64,000 nt of DNA, taken from assembly GCA_963210315.1 (NCBI GenBank), contig OY723252.1, forward strand, positions 310,001 to 374,000, in the 5' to 3' direction. Below, piece by piece: positions 9,411-21,100 of the stretch; positions within the stretch are counted from its first letter, which is position 1, and every line of letters starts with the position of its first letter. The translations under genes and the position numbers were made by a program. The stretch is from Rhynchopus euleeides (lineage: Eukaryota; Euglenozoa; Diplonemea; Diplonemida; Diplonemidae). The notes below the pieces were generated by a model that was not told the origin of the DNA, did not search any database, and saw nothing but the letters and a program-made list of their open reading frames with translations.

Positions 9411-10459
9411 CGTCAAGCCTCTCCCCGTTTCCCTGTGTGTCTGCAGTGGATGTGATGTGTGTGTGCCGTGTGTGTAGTTGCAGTTCACCCCGTGCTCAGG
9501 CGGACTGTTCCTCCCGGGGATGTGACGTCGGGATTCCTCGACGAGCAGGGCAGGCTGTGAGCCCCTCAGGGGGACACAGGACTCCGACAAGTGGGGCACA
9601 GAACATCACCCACCCTGTGTCGGGGCGTGTGGCTTGCAGCGACAAGGAGATGATCGCGAAAACAGGATGGGGAAGGCAGGAGGCAGGCGGGGGCAGTTCT
9701 GTTGTGCTGCTTGCGGACACACTCTCGACGAAGCGGGGCCACAGGCATTTTGTCACATAGAAAACCTGACACTGAAATTGCGCCAGTGCGACATCCGCAC
9801 CCCAACCTGGCCTCCGCTGGTCAGGACGGATGCCCACACTGAATGGCGCTCTCTACCAACCGCTGCCCCACCCACACCCCACTGCATTGCCACCTCACAG
9901 CAACGGAGGTACAGCTTGTTGCTCAACGCGAGCCGGGCGTTGCAGGACGCTGCAAAGGCTGAACAGAACGCGGGCTCCGTGTTGAAGTGCGTGGCACTCT
10001 GCGGGGTGGGGTGCGGCAGAGAGAGATACAACAAAGGGTGGTGGGCAGACCAAGTTTACAACGGGATAGCTGGGACGCAGCGCCGACACGAAGGAGCGCG
10101 TGACGGCGCTGAAGCTCTCCCGACAGCACAAACAGCTGGAAAGAAACAACAGAAGAAGCAACGAAACCACGCACACTCCTGGAGTGCAGCTATTTGGGCA
10201 TCCTACCGGCGGGAGGGCATGCCGGGTACCGGGTCTTGTTGGGAACACAACAGGGAGGGCTTGCGGCGGGGAGGGGTCCATCCGAAGACGGGCCGGTGGT
10301 GCGGTGCACGCTGCGTGGAGCAGGGCTGCTGGCTGAGGGCGAGCAGGGCAGCGGCACCGGCACACCGCCTGGACCACCTCACGGTGGCTGGTTGGTGCAG
10401 GTTCCCCGGAGTGTCAGCAGGGTGTCGGTGGGCGAGCGGGTGTCTGGTTCTGATGCAGC
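9411..10459. other. Intergenic between copies 2 and 3; duplicated block
   Basis: No gene is supported. From about 9700 to 10440 the sequence is a close copy of 26570-27250, behind copy 4. Shared parts include GCTTGCGGACACA, the CACATAGAAAACCTGACA block and the 10040-10230 3' flank block with pyrimidine tract and stem (10204-10228). The gene plus flank was evidently duplicated as a unit. Confidence 0.7.
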
Positions 10460-12390
10460 TCAGGGAAGGCGAGCAACTATGTCGCTGTCGCGCCGCAGCG
10501 GGGCTGACGCGTGCACGAAGGCGTTTGGGTCGGCACGCACAGCCGCCAGCACCACCTCCTTGTCGCAGCACAGCGCTGTGGGGGCGTACATCAGGGCACA
10601 TCCCTCCTGTCGCACAGCCGCCAGCACCACCTCACGCTTGTTCCGCAGTGTGGTGCGGGCGAAGCGCAGCGCACTGCCGCAACTCGTCACGGCTGCGAGG
10701 ACCACCTCTTCGTCAGCACAGAAGACAGGATCGACGAACTGCAGAGCACCGCCGTGTGCACGAGCTGCTTGAAGCACAACCGACCTGTCGCTTCGCAGTG
10801 AAGGGTCAGCGTACTGCATGGCCCTCCCGTCCTGCAAGACGGCAGCCAGTTGAAGCTCCTTGTCACGGCTCAGTGAGTAACTGGCGTAGCGAAGAGCGCA
10901 CCCGCACTTGCGTACGGCTGCAAGCATGAAGTCTCTGTTGCTGTAGAAGGAAGGGTCGGCGAAGTGGAGACCTCTTGCGTCACTGTGTGTGGCTGCGAGC
11001 ACTGCCTCCTCGTCCTTCTGGAAAGTCAGGTCAGCATATTGAAGCACCCAACCGGCCGACTTCACAGCGGCAAGCACGACCTCACGATCCTTCCACAGGT
11101 TCTCCGAAGCAAACACGAACGCACTACCCTCCTTCCGCACGGCTGCGAGCACCACATCTCTGTTGCTGCGGATCGACTCAACACAGGAGTACAACGCACG
11201 TGGGTCCTGTGCCACCGCAGCAAGCTGCACCTCCGTGTCGCCTTTCACGGAGGTGTGGGCGTACTCCAAGGCACCCCCATCCAGCTTGACACACTGCAGC
11301 ACGAAGTCTCTGTTGGTCTGGAGGGACTGGTCTGCGACACCGAACAGATATGGGTCACGCCGCACACCTGCCAGCACCACCTCCTCGTCCTTCTTCAGGT
11401 GGGATGCGGCACACTGCAGTGCCTGGGTCTGACGCCCACCTCTGCTATGCATCGCAGCCAGCACCACCTCCCTGTCGCCCTGCAGGGAAGGGTGGGCGTA
11501 GTGGAGTGATTCGGGCCACGTCTCGACTGCTGCAAGGACAAGGTCTCGGTCGCAGCGCAGCGACTCGCATCAGGAATATTACACGTACCCCGATGAGGTG
11601 TGAGAACAAGCTCCTTGTCCTTGCGCAGTACCCTACTTGAGTAGTCTAGATTGCCCTGTGCTGCCGTGACCACCTCCCTGTCGTTGCGGAGGGACTCACA
11701 GGCGTACTGGAGTGCGCAGCTGTCAGCTTGCACAGCTGCCATGACGACCTCCCTGTCGGCCTGCAGCGCTGCATCGACGTACTCGAGTGCATTGCCACAG
11801 CGCTGCACAAGAGTGAGGACGAACGGCTTGTTGCTGAGGAGTGCAGGAGATGTGTGCTCCATGTCAGTGTCTGGATCGAAAACCCTTGCCGTCAGTACCA
11901 CATCCTCGTCACCCCGCAGGTCTTCGGAAGCGTGTTGAAGGATAGCGTCGCCCGTGTGCGCAGCTGCAATGACGATGTCTTTGTCACTGCGGAATGACTC
12001 ATCCAGGTGCTTCAGCGCTCTTGCGTCACACCTTACCATCGCAAGCGCCACGTCACGCAGACGCCGTGCCCAAACAGGGATCGTCGCCATGTCAAACTTC
12101 CGCCACCCGTTCTCACTCTTGTGCTTCTGCAGCGCCTTCACGAAGCGAGCACCCGACAAGGCGACGTGGATGGAGCAACCCTGCGACACACCTGCGGCAC
12201 CGGACAGAGGGGTGCTGTCGTGGAGCACGTGCCCATCCACCGCCAGCTCCACGTCCTCGGCAAGCACGTCTGCAGGCGACCCGAGCACCACGTCGAGTGC
12301 CTTTGCTTTGAGATGCACCGGCGTGTCGTCCTCCCCGATGTGCACCGCATGCTGCTCCCCACACAGCCTGTCCTGCAGGTACACCTCCAT
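10460..12390 (-). pseudogene. Ubiquitin-like/DUF4116 protein, copy 3 (frame broken)
   Basis: It starts at the family MEVYLQDRL (ATG at 12390). The ubiquitin-like domain and the first DUF4116 units are clean to about 11575. There a deletion of roughly 150 bp relative to copy 1 (removing the unit after N-I-P-D-A) shifts the frame. The rest of the array continues in another frame, 11560 to 10460. A 2-bp loss near 10470-10475 also shortens the C-terminus compared with copies 1 and 4. Sequence identity to copy 1 is very high, so this is a recent duplicate that has lost integrity. An expressed N-terminal product ending near 11395 remains possible. Confidence 0.85.
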
Positions 12391-12983
12391 TCTGATCACC
12401 CCTTCCCGTTTCCCTGTGTGTCTGCAGTGTGGGTGTGTCTTGCGATGTGTGAGGACAACAGCTTCTTCGCGCTCAAAAGCACCACGGGCAGCGGTATCCT
12501 GCACACACATATCGCAGGCACTTCCTCAACAGACAGCTACCTTTTCCCCGAGCTGCGCCGACTCCGACAGGTGACTGACGGCCTCTCTCTGTCGCTGCAC
12601 ACAAACCTGTGCGGTGCGCACCGAGTGTTGGTGAAACGAACACACAAGATCACAAAGGGCATGAGTGGGCACATGAATCGCAGGGTGGGGCGCCGTCTGG
12701 TTACCAACTACACCACACTACGCTGCGCGTTGCAACAAAACACACTCCCTGTATTGCCCGCCCTCTATAACGACCAGGCATGACCTCGCGCAGTGCATGT
12801 GGATAAAGAAGCGCCACGCTCAGAACAACACAAGAGAGGGCCTTCGCTCTGAGGTGGACACGAGGTTGACGCTCTCACAAACGAAGTGTGGTGCCCCTGA
12901 CGACCCCATATTGCGTAGTTTGTGCGTAGTGAAAAGGGGGGGGGGGGGTCTCATTTTTTGATTTACTCAGCCATTCTCTGTCT
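12391..12983. other. Upstream flank of copy 3 and low-complexity intergenic
   Basis: No gene is supported. The family upstream motif is at 12763-12806. A poly-G run lies at 12938-12949. ATTGCGTAGTTTGTGCGTAG (12910-12929) recurs at 13845-13864, so this is a dispersed repeat end. Confidence 0.5.
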
Positions 12984-13190
12984 CTATGCCGGGACCCCAA
13001 ACTCAAGGAGTTCTTGCTGTTCCGGGGTCAGTGAGGGTGCAGGCGCTTCAGGTGCTGCAGGTGCTGCAGGTTCTTCAGGTGCTGCAGCGCTGGCAGCCTT
13101 CGGTGCGGGTTTCGACGCAGTCTTTGCAGGTCTCTTTGGGGGTGCCCTTTGGCGCGGTGCCTGCTTCAGCTCGTCGGGTGGAAGCATCAA
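12984..13190 (-). CDS. Small Lys/Ala/Pro-rich frame, possible C-terminal exon
   Basis: A 68-codon minus-strand frame. Its body is basic and Ala/Pro-rich (K-R-P-A-K-T-A-S-K-P-A-P-K-A-A) and it ends E-Q-Q-E-L-L-E-F-G-V-P-A. The composition resembles a histone-H1-like or ribosomal-protein-like tail, but no family is recognised. The start lies inside a 47-bp tandem duplication (13157-13250) that carries the GAAGCRTCAACGCATCATTA core. The N-terminus may therefore have been replaced by repeat sequence. It is either a fragment or a short gene. Confidence 0.35.
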   Translation of the reverse strand: MMLPPDELKQAPRQRAPPKRPAKTASKPAPKAASAAAPEEPAAPAAPEAPAPSLTPEQQELLEFGVPA

Positions 13191-13252
13191 CGCATCATTA
13201 AGCGGTGCCTGCTTCAGCTCCTCCGGGTGGAAGCGTCAACGCATCATTAAGG
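13157..13252 (+). repeat. 47-bp tandem duplication carrying the GCGTCAACGC core
   Basis: GGTGCCTGCTTCAGCTC followed by GGTGGAAGCRTCAACGCATC and ATTAAG occurs twice in tandem (about 13157-13203 and 13204-13252). The second copy continues into GAAGAAGGAAGCACAGTTGC, as in the dispersed repeats at 37254 and 43058. Confidence 0.8.
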
Positions 13253-13270
13253 AAGAAGGAAGCACAGTTG

Positions 13271-13588
13271 CTACGCTTTTTTGCAGCTGCAGGAAACGAC
13301 ACCATACCCAACAACAATCCCCAGACCGTCGAGGGAGAGTGGGCGCCTGGATCCCGTGACACAGATCTCTAGTGCCGTTGTGATCCCCTCGGATAACGTC
13401 TCCTGGACGTTGTCAGCGGAGGTTGCCTGTGTGGCGGTGACCTCCGTATACCCCGCGGGATCCAGTGCCAGTAGCGCCTTCTTCAGCTTTTCGTCGACCC
13501 CTCGGCCGACGCTCTCCTTGATGTCAAGGGCCACCTTCAGGGTGGCACCTCGCAGCGCCCTGAAGGCTGTGATCGTATCATCATTCAC
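13271..13588 (-). CDS. Hypothetical 105-residue ORF
   Basis: The minus-strand frame has protein-like composition: M-N-D-D-T-I-T-A-F, A-L-D-I-K-E-S-V-G-R-G-V-D-E-K-L-K-K-A-L-L, then V-Q-E-T-L-S-E-G-I-T-T. It looks helical and soluble. No family is recognised. It ends where the repeat containing the GCGTCAACGC core begins, and it is in a different frame from the Lys/Ala/Pro-rich ORF downstream. Both may be pieces of one older gene split by repeat insertion. Confidence 0.35.
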   Translation of the reverse strand: MNDDTITAFRALRGATLKVALDIKESVGRGVDEKLKKALLALDPAGYTEVTATQATSADNVQETLSEGITTALEICVTGSRRPLSLDGLGIVVGYGVVSCSCKKA

Positions 13589-14438
13589 AATCTCGAGGGT
13601 GTTCTACGCGGCTCCTGGAACTCACTTCCTTCTCAGGTGTTTCTGGGCATGGGGCAACCTTGCCCAGGTGTTTCTGGAGTCCCGCCCCACATGTCGTGCG
13701 TTCTTTCGTACGGTGTATAGTGAGTTCTGGCAATAATTTTTTGCTCGGTCAGCGCAGTGCCTCCAGTCCTGTCTCAGTAGCCACACAGAAAGGGGGACCA
13801 AAAAAAACTGGGGGGGGACCAAAAAGCGAAACCCCCCCCCCAGATTGCGTAGTTTGTGCGTAGTGAAAAAGGGGTAAATCAGGGGCACCAAAGTGTCGTT
13901 TTTTTTTATACCATCCAAAACACAGCGCAGCATTGTGTATAGGAGGAAATACGATACTAGAAAGGACTGGCGTCATCACCTCTGTCATGTTTCCCTTTCT
14001 TCGTGCTCCACCACACCTTCTGTACTTCAGACAACACAAACACACAATAGCCGGTCGTGAGATTTGTGCAGAGGAGTGGTGGAAGCGGTCAACAAAACAT
14101 TTTTCTTCGTTCCATTTTTGTGTTTCCATAGCGCCAAGTAAGATATCGACAGAAGGACGTCTAGTACGCGTATTTTTGCGACCTGCACCGTGTTGTTTTG
14201 TTTTTGTTTTGTTGTTTTGCTTTGTTTTGGGTTTGGTGGGCGCCCCTCTTCGTGTTACACTACAAGGGACTCGGTACAGGCGAGGATCAGTCCTCTGTGA
14301 GGCACTATCTGAACCAGCGCAGTTCACGACCAACTTTTTTTTCGATTTCGGTGGAGTGGAATGCCACTTACTGGGGAATGCGCCCAACCCAAAATTTGGG
14401 AATTTTTCAAACATGCCATTTTGAATAGTATTACTTAG
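13589..14438. other. Intergenic with dispersed repeats
   Basis: No supported gene. 14095-14175 (CCATAGCGCCAAGTAAGATA and neighbours) is an inverted copy of about 41397-41475 near the seven-TM gene. ATTGCGTAGTTTGTGCGTAG recurs at 13845. Several homopolymer runs (C9 at 13832, T9 at 13900) are present. Confidence 0.5.
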
Positions 14439-14787
14439 TACCGTATACGTAAATATTATGGAACGTAAATATTATGGAACGGGCCCATTTTTGCCCGGTC
14501 CGTTCCATAATATTTACGTTCCATAATATTTACAGGGCCAGTTGGGGACTCGGTGGTGAGGATGGCTTGCCTCAGGAATCGCGCGAAAAGTGCACGAGTA
14601 GGTCCCGTCAGGGACTCTGTATGCCGTCCGATCACCTGGTCCAAGTCCCCGAGTCGCAGAAAGCCCTGTAAATATTATGGAACGAAAAAAATCTGGAACG
14701 CCAACCCACCAGCGTTCCAAAATATTTACGTTCCATAATAATTACGTTCCATAATATTTACGTTCCAAAATATTTACGTATACGGTA
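14439..14787. mobile_element. MITE with TA-flanked CCGTATACG termini
   Basis: The ends are TA-CCGTATACGTAAATATT and AATATTTACGTATACGG-TA, consistent with a TA target duplication as in mariner/Tc1-type elements. Next to both ends are arrays of a 16-bp unit like CGTTCCATAATATTTA. Five or more copies lie in both orientations, so each end folds on itself. The core (about 14534-14669) is unique and has its own inverted GGGACTCGG/CCGAGTCC pair. No transposase is present. The non-autonomous TIR class is clear; the superfamily assignment rests only on the TA flanks. Confidence 0.75.
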
Positions 14788-15196
14788 ATTCTATTCGCCC
14801 CCCCCTGTAGGTCTTAGGTAGTTTAAGGTCGTGCCCAGGACCTGGAGGGCATACCCGGGTCGTTGACGCCCAGCTCGACACAGTGAAGGGCTGCAAGGCA
14901 GAAGAAACGGCAAGTGTGGAAGGGTGAGGAGAACACCTATTCGCACGGCATCAGACTGAGATCGGAAAGAACGAAAGAGCGCACCGCTGTGGTGTTAGCC
15001 AGCTTTTGGCGACGTTTAATTACGGGGTTGAATGCCACAGCCAGTGATGCAGTGCTGCGGCACTGCTGGCAGAGAAACGGCTGCACCCCAGGCACAGGAA
15101 ACGAGGGGCCGGCAGGACGCTGCCTTGCTTTGCGTGTTCAGCGAGGCCAGGCGGCTGTGCCACACCCAAAGGGTGCTCTGGACCACACAGCCTCTA
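14788..15196. other. 3' flank of the giant gene
   Basis: Downstream of the giant gene on the minus strand. 14900-14972 is the source of, or shares origin with, the flank kept in the fragment at 3975-4055. No other gene is seen. Confidence 0.5.
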
Positions 15197-18100
15197 TCAG
15201 AGGAGCGGCGTGGCGGTGGGTGACCGGGGACGGGCTGCAGGCGGCAGCAGCGACAGGTCCGACCCCAGCAGGGCTGCGAAGGATGACCGCGGCAGCGTCA
15301 TCCCTGACAGCGGGGTATACGCCAGGCACGACACATCATCCAGGCGCTCATACGGGACGCTGTCGCCACCTTCCCCGTCGCCGAAGTTCCCGAAGTCGCA
15401 GAACCCGAAGTTGCTCCCGGTGTCGGCACTCAGCAGCGCAGCGTCTCGCCCGCCGGGGGCGGCCGACCTACCCTCACACCCCTGCTGCGCGCCGCTGGTC
15501 AGCTCCTCCGACAGCCACCGCCACCATGCATGCGCCACGTCGGGCGTGTCAGCACACATAGCTATATCCCCTGACGTGTGACGCACGATGAGCCGGCAGC
15601 CATCCAGATCGGCCTGCAGGATGTCGTCGAAGGGGAGCACACGCCGGTCCATCTTGACGAAGGTCGCTCCCGCGGTGACGAGAATGGGCCCGCTCCGCCA
15701 CTGCATCCACGTGGGCTCCGGCGCCCGGACACTGGGGGTGGCGCCGCCGAGGGGCAGGAGCGGCATCTCCGTGCCCGAGGGGCTGTTGCTGCTGCTGCTG
15801 CCCTCGGTGTTGATCCCGCTCTTGGCCCCACCCCGACCACTGCTGCGAGCCGCTACCCGGCGCCACCACCGCGGGCCACGCCACCCCAGCGCCAGGGCAA
15901 GGCACCACGCCTGCGCCGCCACCCCCGCCGCAGCGGTTGCCAGCAGCGCCGCCACCACCCACGCGTCGGGGTGCCCCAGCGACAGCAGCAGCAGGTTCGC
16001 CGCAGCAACCGCGGCCACCAGGCCCGCGCTCTCCGCAGCGTTGTGCGCCTGGGCCTCGAAGGGGCGCACCTGCAGGTGCAGCACCAGGAAGAGCGTCAAC
16101 CCCCACGCCATCGCGTAGGCACGCAGCGAGGGTCCGTCGATCAGCGCGCAGCAGAGAGCCAGGAAGACCTTCCGCAGCAGAACCACGATGCCCCAGGGGC
16201 CTGCGCCCCCGCGGTACCCCCCCAGGAGGGCGGGGAAGGCGGCGGCGGCGGCTGCCTCGCCGCGGTGTGTGCGGTGCCACACGGCAGCCGCGCAGAGCCC
16301 CGCGGGCACCGCCGCTGCGTAAAGGAGGAACAGCAGCAGGGGGGCCGGGCCGCCCTCGCCGCACGGCGTGGCGGGGTCGTGGCGCTTCACCCGCAGCACG
16401 GAGGCGGCGCCCGGGTTGCACCCCTTTGGGATCAGCTTGCCTCCGGAGGCACGCTCGCAGCGCGCGGCAGTCTCGAGCTCGACGCAGCGCGTGAGGTCCC
16501 CGAGCTGCCGCACCGTCGCACACTGGGTGAAGTAGATGAGGTATACCGCCGCACAGGCCACAGCCCGCCCGGCGGGGACGCGACGGGGCGTGGGGTGGTG
16601 GTGGGGGGCGCGCTGGCTGGAGGCGGAGGGGGAGGCACCGCCCTGCTCCTCCAGCATCTCCACCCAGTTGCTGTTGGCGTGGTGGGGGTCGGTGGTGGTG
16701 GTGCCGGCGCCGGCGAGCTCCGCCTGCCTCCCGACGAAGGTGCGCCCGGCCTGCCAGGAGCGCAGCCGCAGGGCCAGCAGCAGCGTTGTGGCGGAGGCGG
16801 CGCCGAAGGCTGCCAGCAGCAGCAGTGTGGCGTAGAACCGGGACAGGTCCCCCGATCCGCGCAGGGCGCAGTGCATCTGGGGGAGTTCGCCTGCCGCAAA
16901 CAGCGCCGCGCCTGCCGCCTGCAGCACCCCGCGCCGCACCGCACCCAGAGTGCCGCCGCCGGGAGGGGCGAGGGTGGCGAGCGCGCCGAATGCCTGCAGG
17001 GCGTCCAGCAGGATACGCACCCACACCACCACCCGCAGCCGCAGCCGCAGCAGCACCGCCATCAGGAAGGCGGCGAAGGCCAGGGCGAGGGCGGAGCCCA
17101 GCGCCGCCACCACCGCGAAGCCACCGCTGGGGCAGGCGGCGCAGGTGTGGTCCGACGCGAAGTCGGGGTAGTGTGTGTCGCCGCACTCGCCGCAGAGAAA
17201 CCCGCTGGCGGGGGGCGCGCAGCCGGCGGCGCCGAGGCAGGACGCCTGCAGCGGGCAGCGCGTGAATCGAAGCGTCGCCTCCCCGGCCCGCCAGAACCCC
17301 GCCGCGGCGTGTGCGGGGTCCGCCCCGCTGCACACCGCCCCTGCAGGGCAGGGGCGGCACAGCCCCGTCAGCTGATCCTGGTGGTCTCCAAAGGTGCAGT
17401 CCGCCGTGGCGATGGTGCCCGACACACCCGTGCTGTTCAGCAGCCCCGGCCCGCAGTGCACCACAGCCCTGTAGAGACGGTGCTGCCGCACGTCGTTTGG
17501 GGTGAGCTCGATGGTGGCCTTACCGATGCTGCCGCTCCGCAGCCTGCCGTACTGCGGCTGCACCGCGCGGAGCAGCTCGATGCGGATGAAGCGGAAGGGG
17601 CGCCGTAAGTCAGGTGGCACCCCCACGCCCCCGCCGACCCCCAGCACGTTGGAGGGCGGGAGAATCGGCTCCCAGCCCCCCGGGGTGAGGGACTGCGCCC
17701 CGCTGGCGCTGCAGCGCACCACGCGCCGCGCCCCCTCCGGCGATTCGAAGGTGATGTGCGCCACCGGGTCCACCCTGCCCTCTGCGGTTGAAACCACCTC
17801 CAGGGTGATGGAGTCACCCTCCACGGCGCCCCACGCGGTCCCGGCGTTGCCGTCCACCGCTGCGGCAGCGTTGGTTCCGGCTGTGAGGGGCGCGGCGAGA
17901 CGCAGCGGGAGCGGATCCCCCGACACGCCCAACAGAACAACCTCCTGCACAGCCACCACGTCAGGCCCACCTTGAGGGTCTGCCTCAGACTCGGCTTCCC
18001 ACCGCAGCTGCGAAGAGGGTGGGGGTGACAGAGGCGCCCACGACTCGCCAGGCACTGCTTCGAAGGGCTGCCCGTCTTCCGTCGGCGGGTCTCTGAAGAG

Positions 18101-21100
18101 AAAATACCCTGACACCTTCGGGTGTGATTCGGTCGGGTTTCCCGCAGCGTCTGTGAATTCGAGGGAGATGTAGGCTGAGAAGGGCGCGTCTGTTGTGTTC
18201 CCTGTGGGCCTCTCGAACACCGCGGGGTGCCCTGTGATCCGCATAGCCGACGCCCTCCCGGGCGACACCATGATCGTGAGAAACCCTGGCTCCAGCTGCG
18301 GCACCACCCCACCCCCCAGCTGCGCGACACGCAGTAACGCCACCCCTACCTGCGGCGCGACGAGGTACAGCCCGCACAGCCTTACCCACCCGACACCTTC
18401 GGGAGCCGTCCCCACCGCGCCCGGCTCCCCCCCACCCCCACAGGAAGCGTCGGATCCCAGGCGTGGCGCCTCTGCCTCAGACACGTTCTGCCTGAGGCTT
18501 TTCCACTCCGAAATCTCAAGCCCCACCCTGTAGGGGTGTCGGGACAGCGACCCCAGAGGGCTGTGCTGCTCATTCAGGACCACCGCCACCACATCTGCCA
18601 GGGGGACGTAGGAAGCGGAGGAAACCAGAACTGTCGCGGTGTGGCCCTCCGTGGGAATTTCCTCCGCGACTGGAAGCTGCCCCGGCGTGTCGACGAGGGG
18701 GGGCGGTGCGGCGGGCAGCAGGGCCAGCTGCGTGGCCTTCCCTGCAAAGCGAAGCTCGGGTGTGAAGATCTGCCCGTCAAGCGTCAGACTCACCGACCCG
18801 GGGTGCGCAAACGGGGTGCGGCAACGCGCGGTGGAGCCGGACACCCCGACCTCCACCACAGCGGGCGTGTCGGCTGTCTCGCCGCCCTCCCTCTCCGGCT
18901 GGAACCTGCAGGCGGTAGAGGGTGTCTGCAGCATGCTTGCCCCGGCGAGCGTGACGAGCACCCCGGGCTTAGCTGGGGAGAGGGCGGGGCTGAGGTGCGT
19001 CAGAACCGGCATCGCGACGCGCTGCAGGAGAACCGGCTCTGAGGAGTAAAGGGATGCCCCCTCCGGCCCCAGCGACACCGCCACCTCCTCAAACCCGCAC
19101 CGCTGCTCCGATGCGGGCGCGGTGCACGCCACGGCTGTCGCGTTGACAATCTCCGCCGCGACGTCAGCCGCCTCCCCGATGCGGCACCTCGGCGCGGCCC
19201 CCCCCCGGGCCTCGAGAAACGCGATCCCGCCAACCGTCACCACGGTCCCCCCCGTGACGTGCGCCAGGGGGGGCTCCACCCTGAGTGCGGCATGCGCTGC
19301 CATGGCGTGCAGCACTTCGCCCTCTTCGGACATCCCCCACAAAACCCTCTGCCCGGGGTGGAACAGCAGCGACCCCATCCGGGCATGCCGCGTGCTGCCG
19401 AGCTGCTCCAATGTGATGAGATCCACACGGCTCACTGACCCAGACCCCCCCGCCCCCGGGGGGATACGGCTGACAAAGGCCTGCCCCGCAGCTGCGTCGA
19501 CCGCAGCGCCGGAGACGCGACCTGCAGAGGGGGTCCCATCGACCCCTAGAGGGGCTGCGTGCAGCGCGGGGGGGTATTTCGCCGGGTCGATGAGAAGAAG
19601 GGTCACCCCACCCCGAACCCCCTGCAGGCAGGCCAGGGCGGAGGTGGCCCCGGCGGGGCGAAGGCAGGACACGGTGGCGAGGTTGAGGGGAGCGCAGCTC
19701 CGCGCGGGGGACCACTGCGTGGAGTTGGCTTCTGCGGTGGGGGCGCACACCGCCCGGGCGGCTACCCCGCCCTGCTGAGAGGTATACCCCCGCCAGGACC
19801 ACGCGGGCAGCCCTGCTGCCACCGCAGCATCACCGCCCCCTGGGGTCTCGGCAGGGAGCTGCGTGTTTGGCGCGGGAGTGGTGGAATTGTTCAGCCCCCC
19901 GCCAGAGTATCGCGACAGGTCGTAGCTCGCGATGTCCCAAAACCCCCCCGGGGAGGTCCCCCCGACGAACAGCCTGCCCCCGACTGCCGCGAGCGATGCG
20001 GCGCGGCGCAGCGTCGGGGCGAGGGGTGTGGCTCCGCCTCCGCCGCCCTGCGGGTCGTAGAGGAGGACGCGTGTCTCTTCTTGGGGGTCCTCTATTAGGA
20101 GGAAAATCACGGTGCGGTGCACAGCAGCCCCTCGGATGTGGGCGTAGCCTGGGGCAGAGACCTCATCCGCTGTCCCGAAGATGGCATGGCGGCAGCCGGA
20201 GGGGGCGCCGAGTCCTGACAAGGAGAGGTGTGCCGACCAGCTGCAGTCGTCAACATCCGGCGTGTTTGTGTAAGGCGTATACCCTATGTAACAGCGTTGC
20301 TCCCCTCCGGCAGCGGTGTAAGGAATGACAAAGGCGCAGCTCCTGTTTCGGGGGAGGTTTTCCCGGAGGTGTGCCCCGGATGCGATGTCCCCCCCAGGGG
20401 TGCGGGCGTAGAGGAAGGTGCTGCCCGTTGCGACCACCGCGCCCGACAGGGGGTCTACGGCGTGAAGCTTGGGGGAGGGGTGCTGGGGCGGTGGAGGCGG
20501 CGGTGTGGCGGGCATGGGGTAGGTCGAAAGGCGGGGGCTGTGTTCGCGGCACCCCGTGTGCGGGAGGTACCCCTCGAGGCAGGTGTCGCAGGTGGGGCCG
20601 GACCAGAAGCCGCGGGTCGGGTCGGCGAAGCAGGCACAACCGAACCCTTCCTCGTTGCAGGCGCCGTGGAGGCTGCAGCAGGTGTTGTTGCACCCCTTGC
20701 CGTAGTAGCCTCCGATGCAGTCCTCACAGTCGGGGCCGCTGCGAGTTGGGGTGCAGATGCAGGTCCCCTGAGGGCCGCACCGCCTGTTGGAGAACAGCGT
20801 GGCGTCGGAGCAGTTGTCATCACAGGTCAGATCGCATGCCGTGCCATAGGACCTCGCGTTGCAGACGCAGGTGTCGGATGCCGGGTCGTAGGACCCGTCA
20901 GCACATTCCACATCGCAGGACCTCCCTGTATAGCTCGCCGACGGGTCGCAGAGGCACGCCTCCGCCACACTGTCAAACGTGCCGTTGTTGCCGCAGGACA
21001 CATTGCAACCTGGTCCATGCCACCCCGGCAGGCAACCCTCGCACACAGGGCCATCCCAGAACCCTTCTGCAGGCGAGGCATCGCAGAGGCACGCCGCGTC

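Noticed and set aside
15578-17608. Long frames opposite or overlapping the giant gene (e.g. 15578-17608 plus, 15549-17360 minus, 20228-22075 plus)
   Set aside because: High-GC shadow frames; the giant frame has clear domains and codon logic, these do not.
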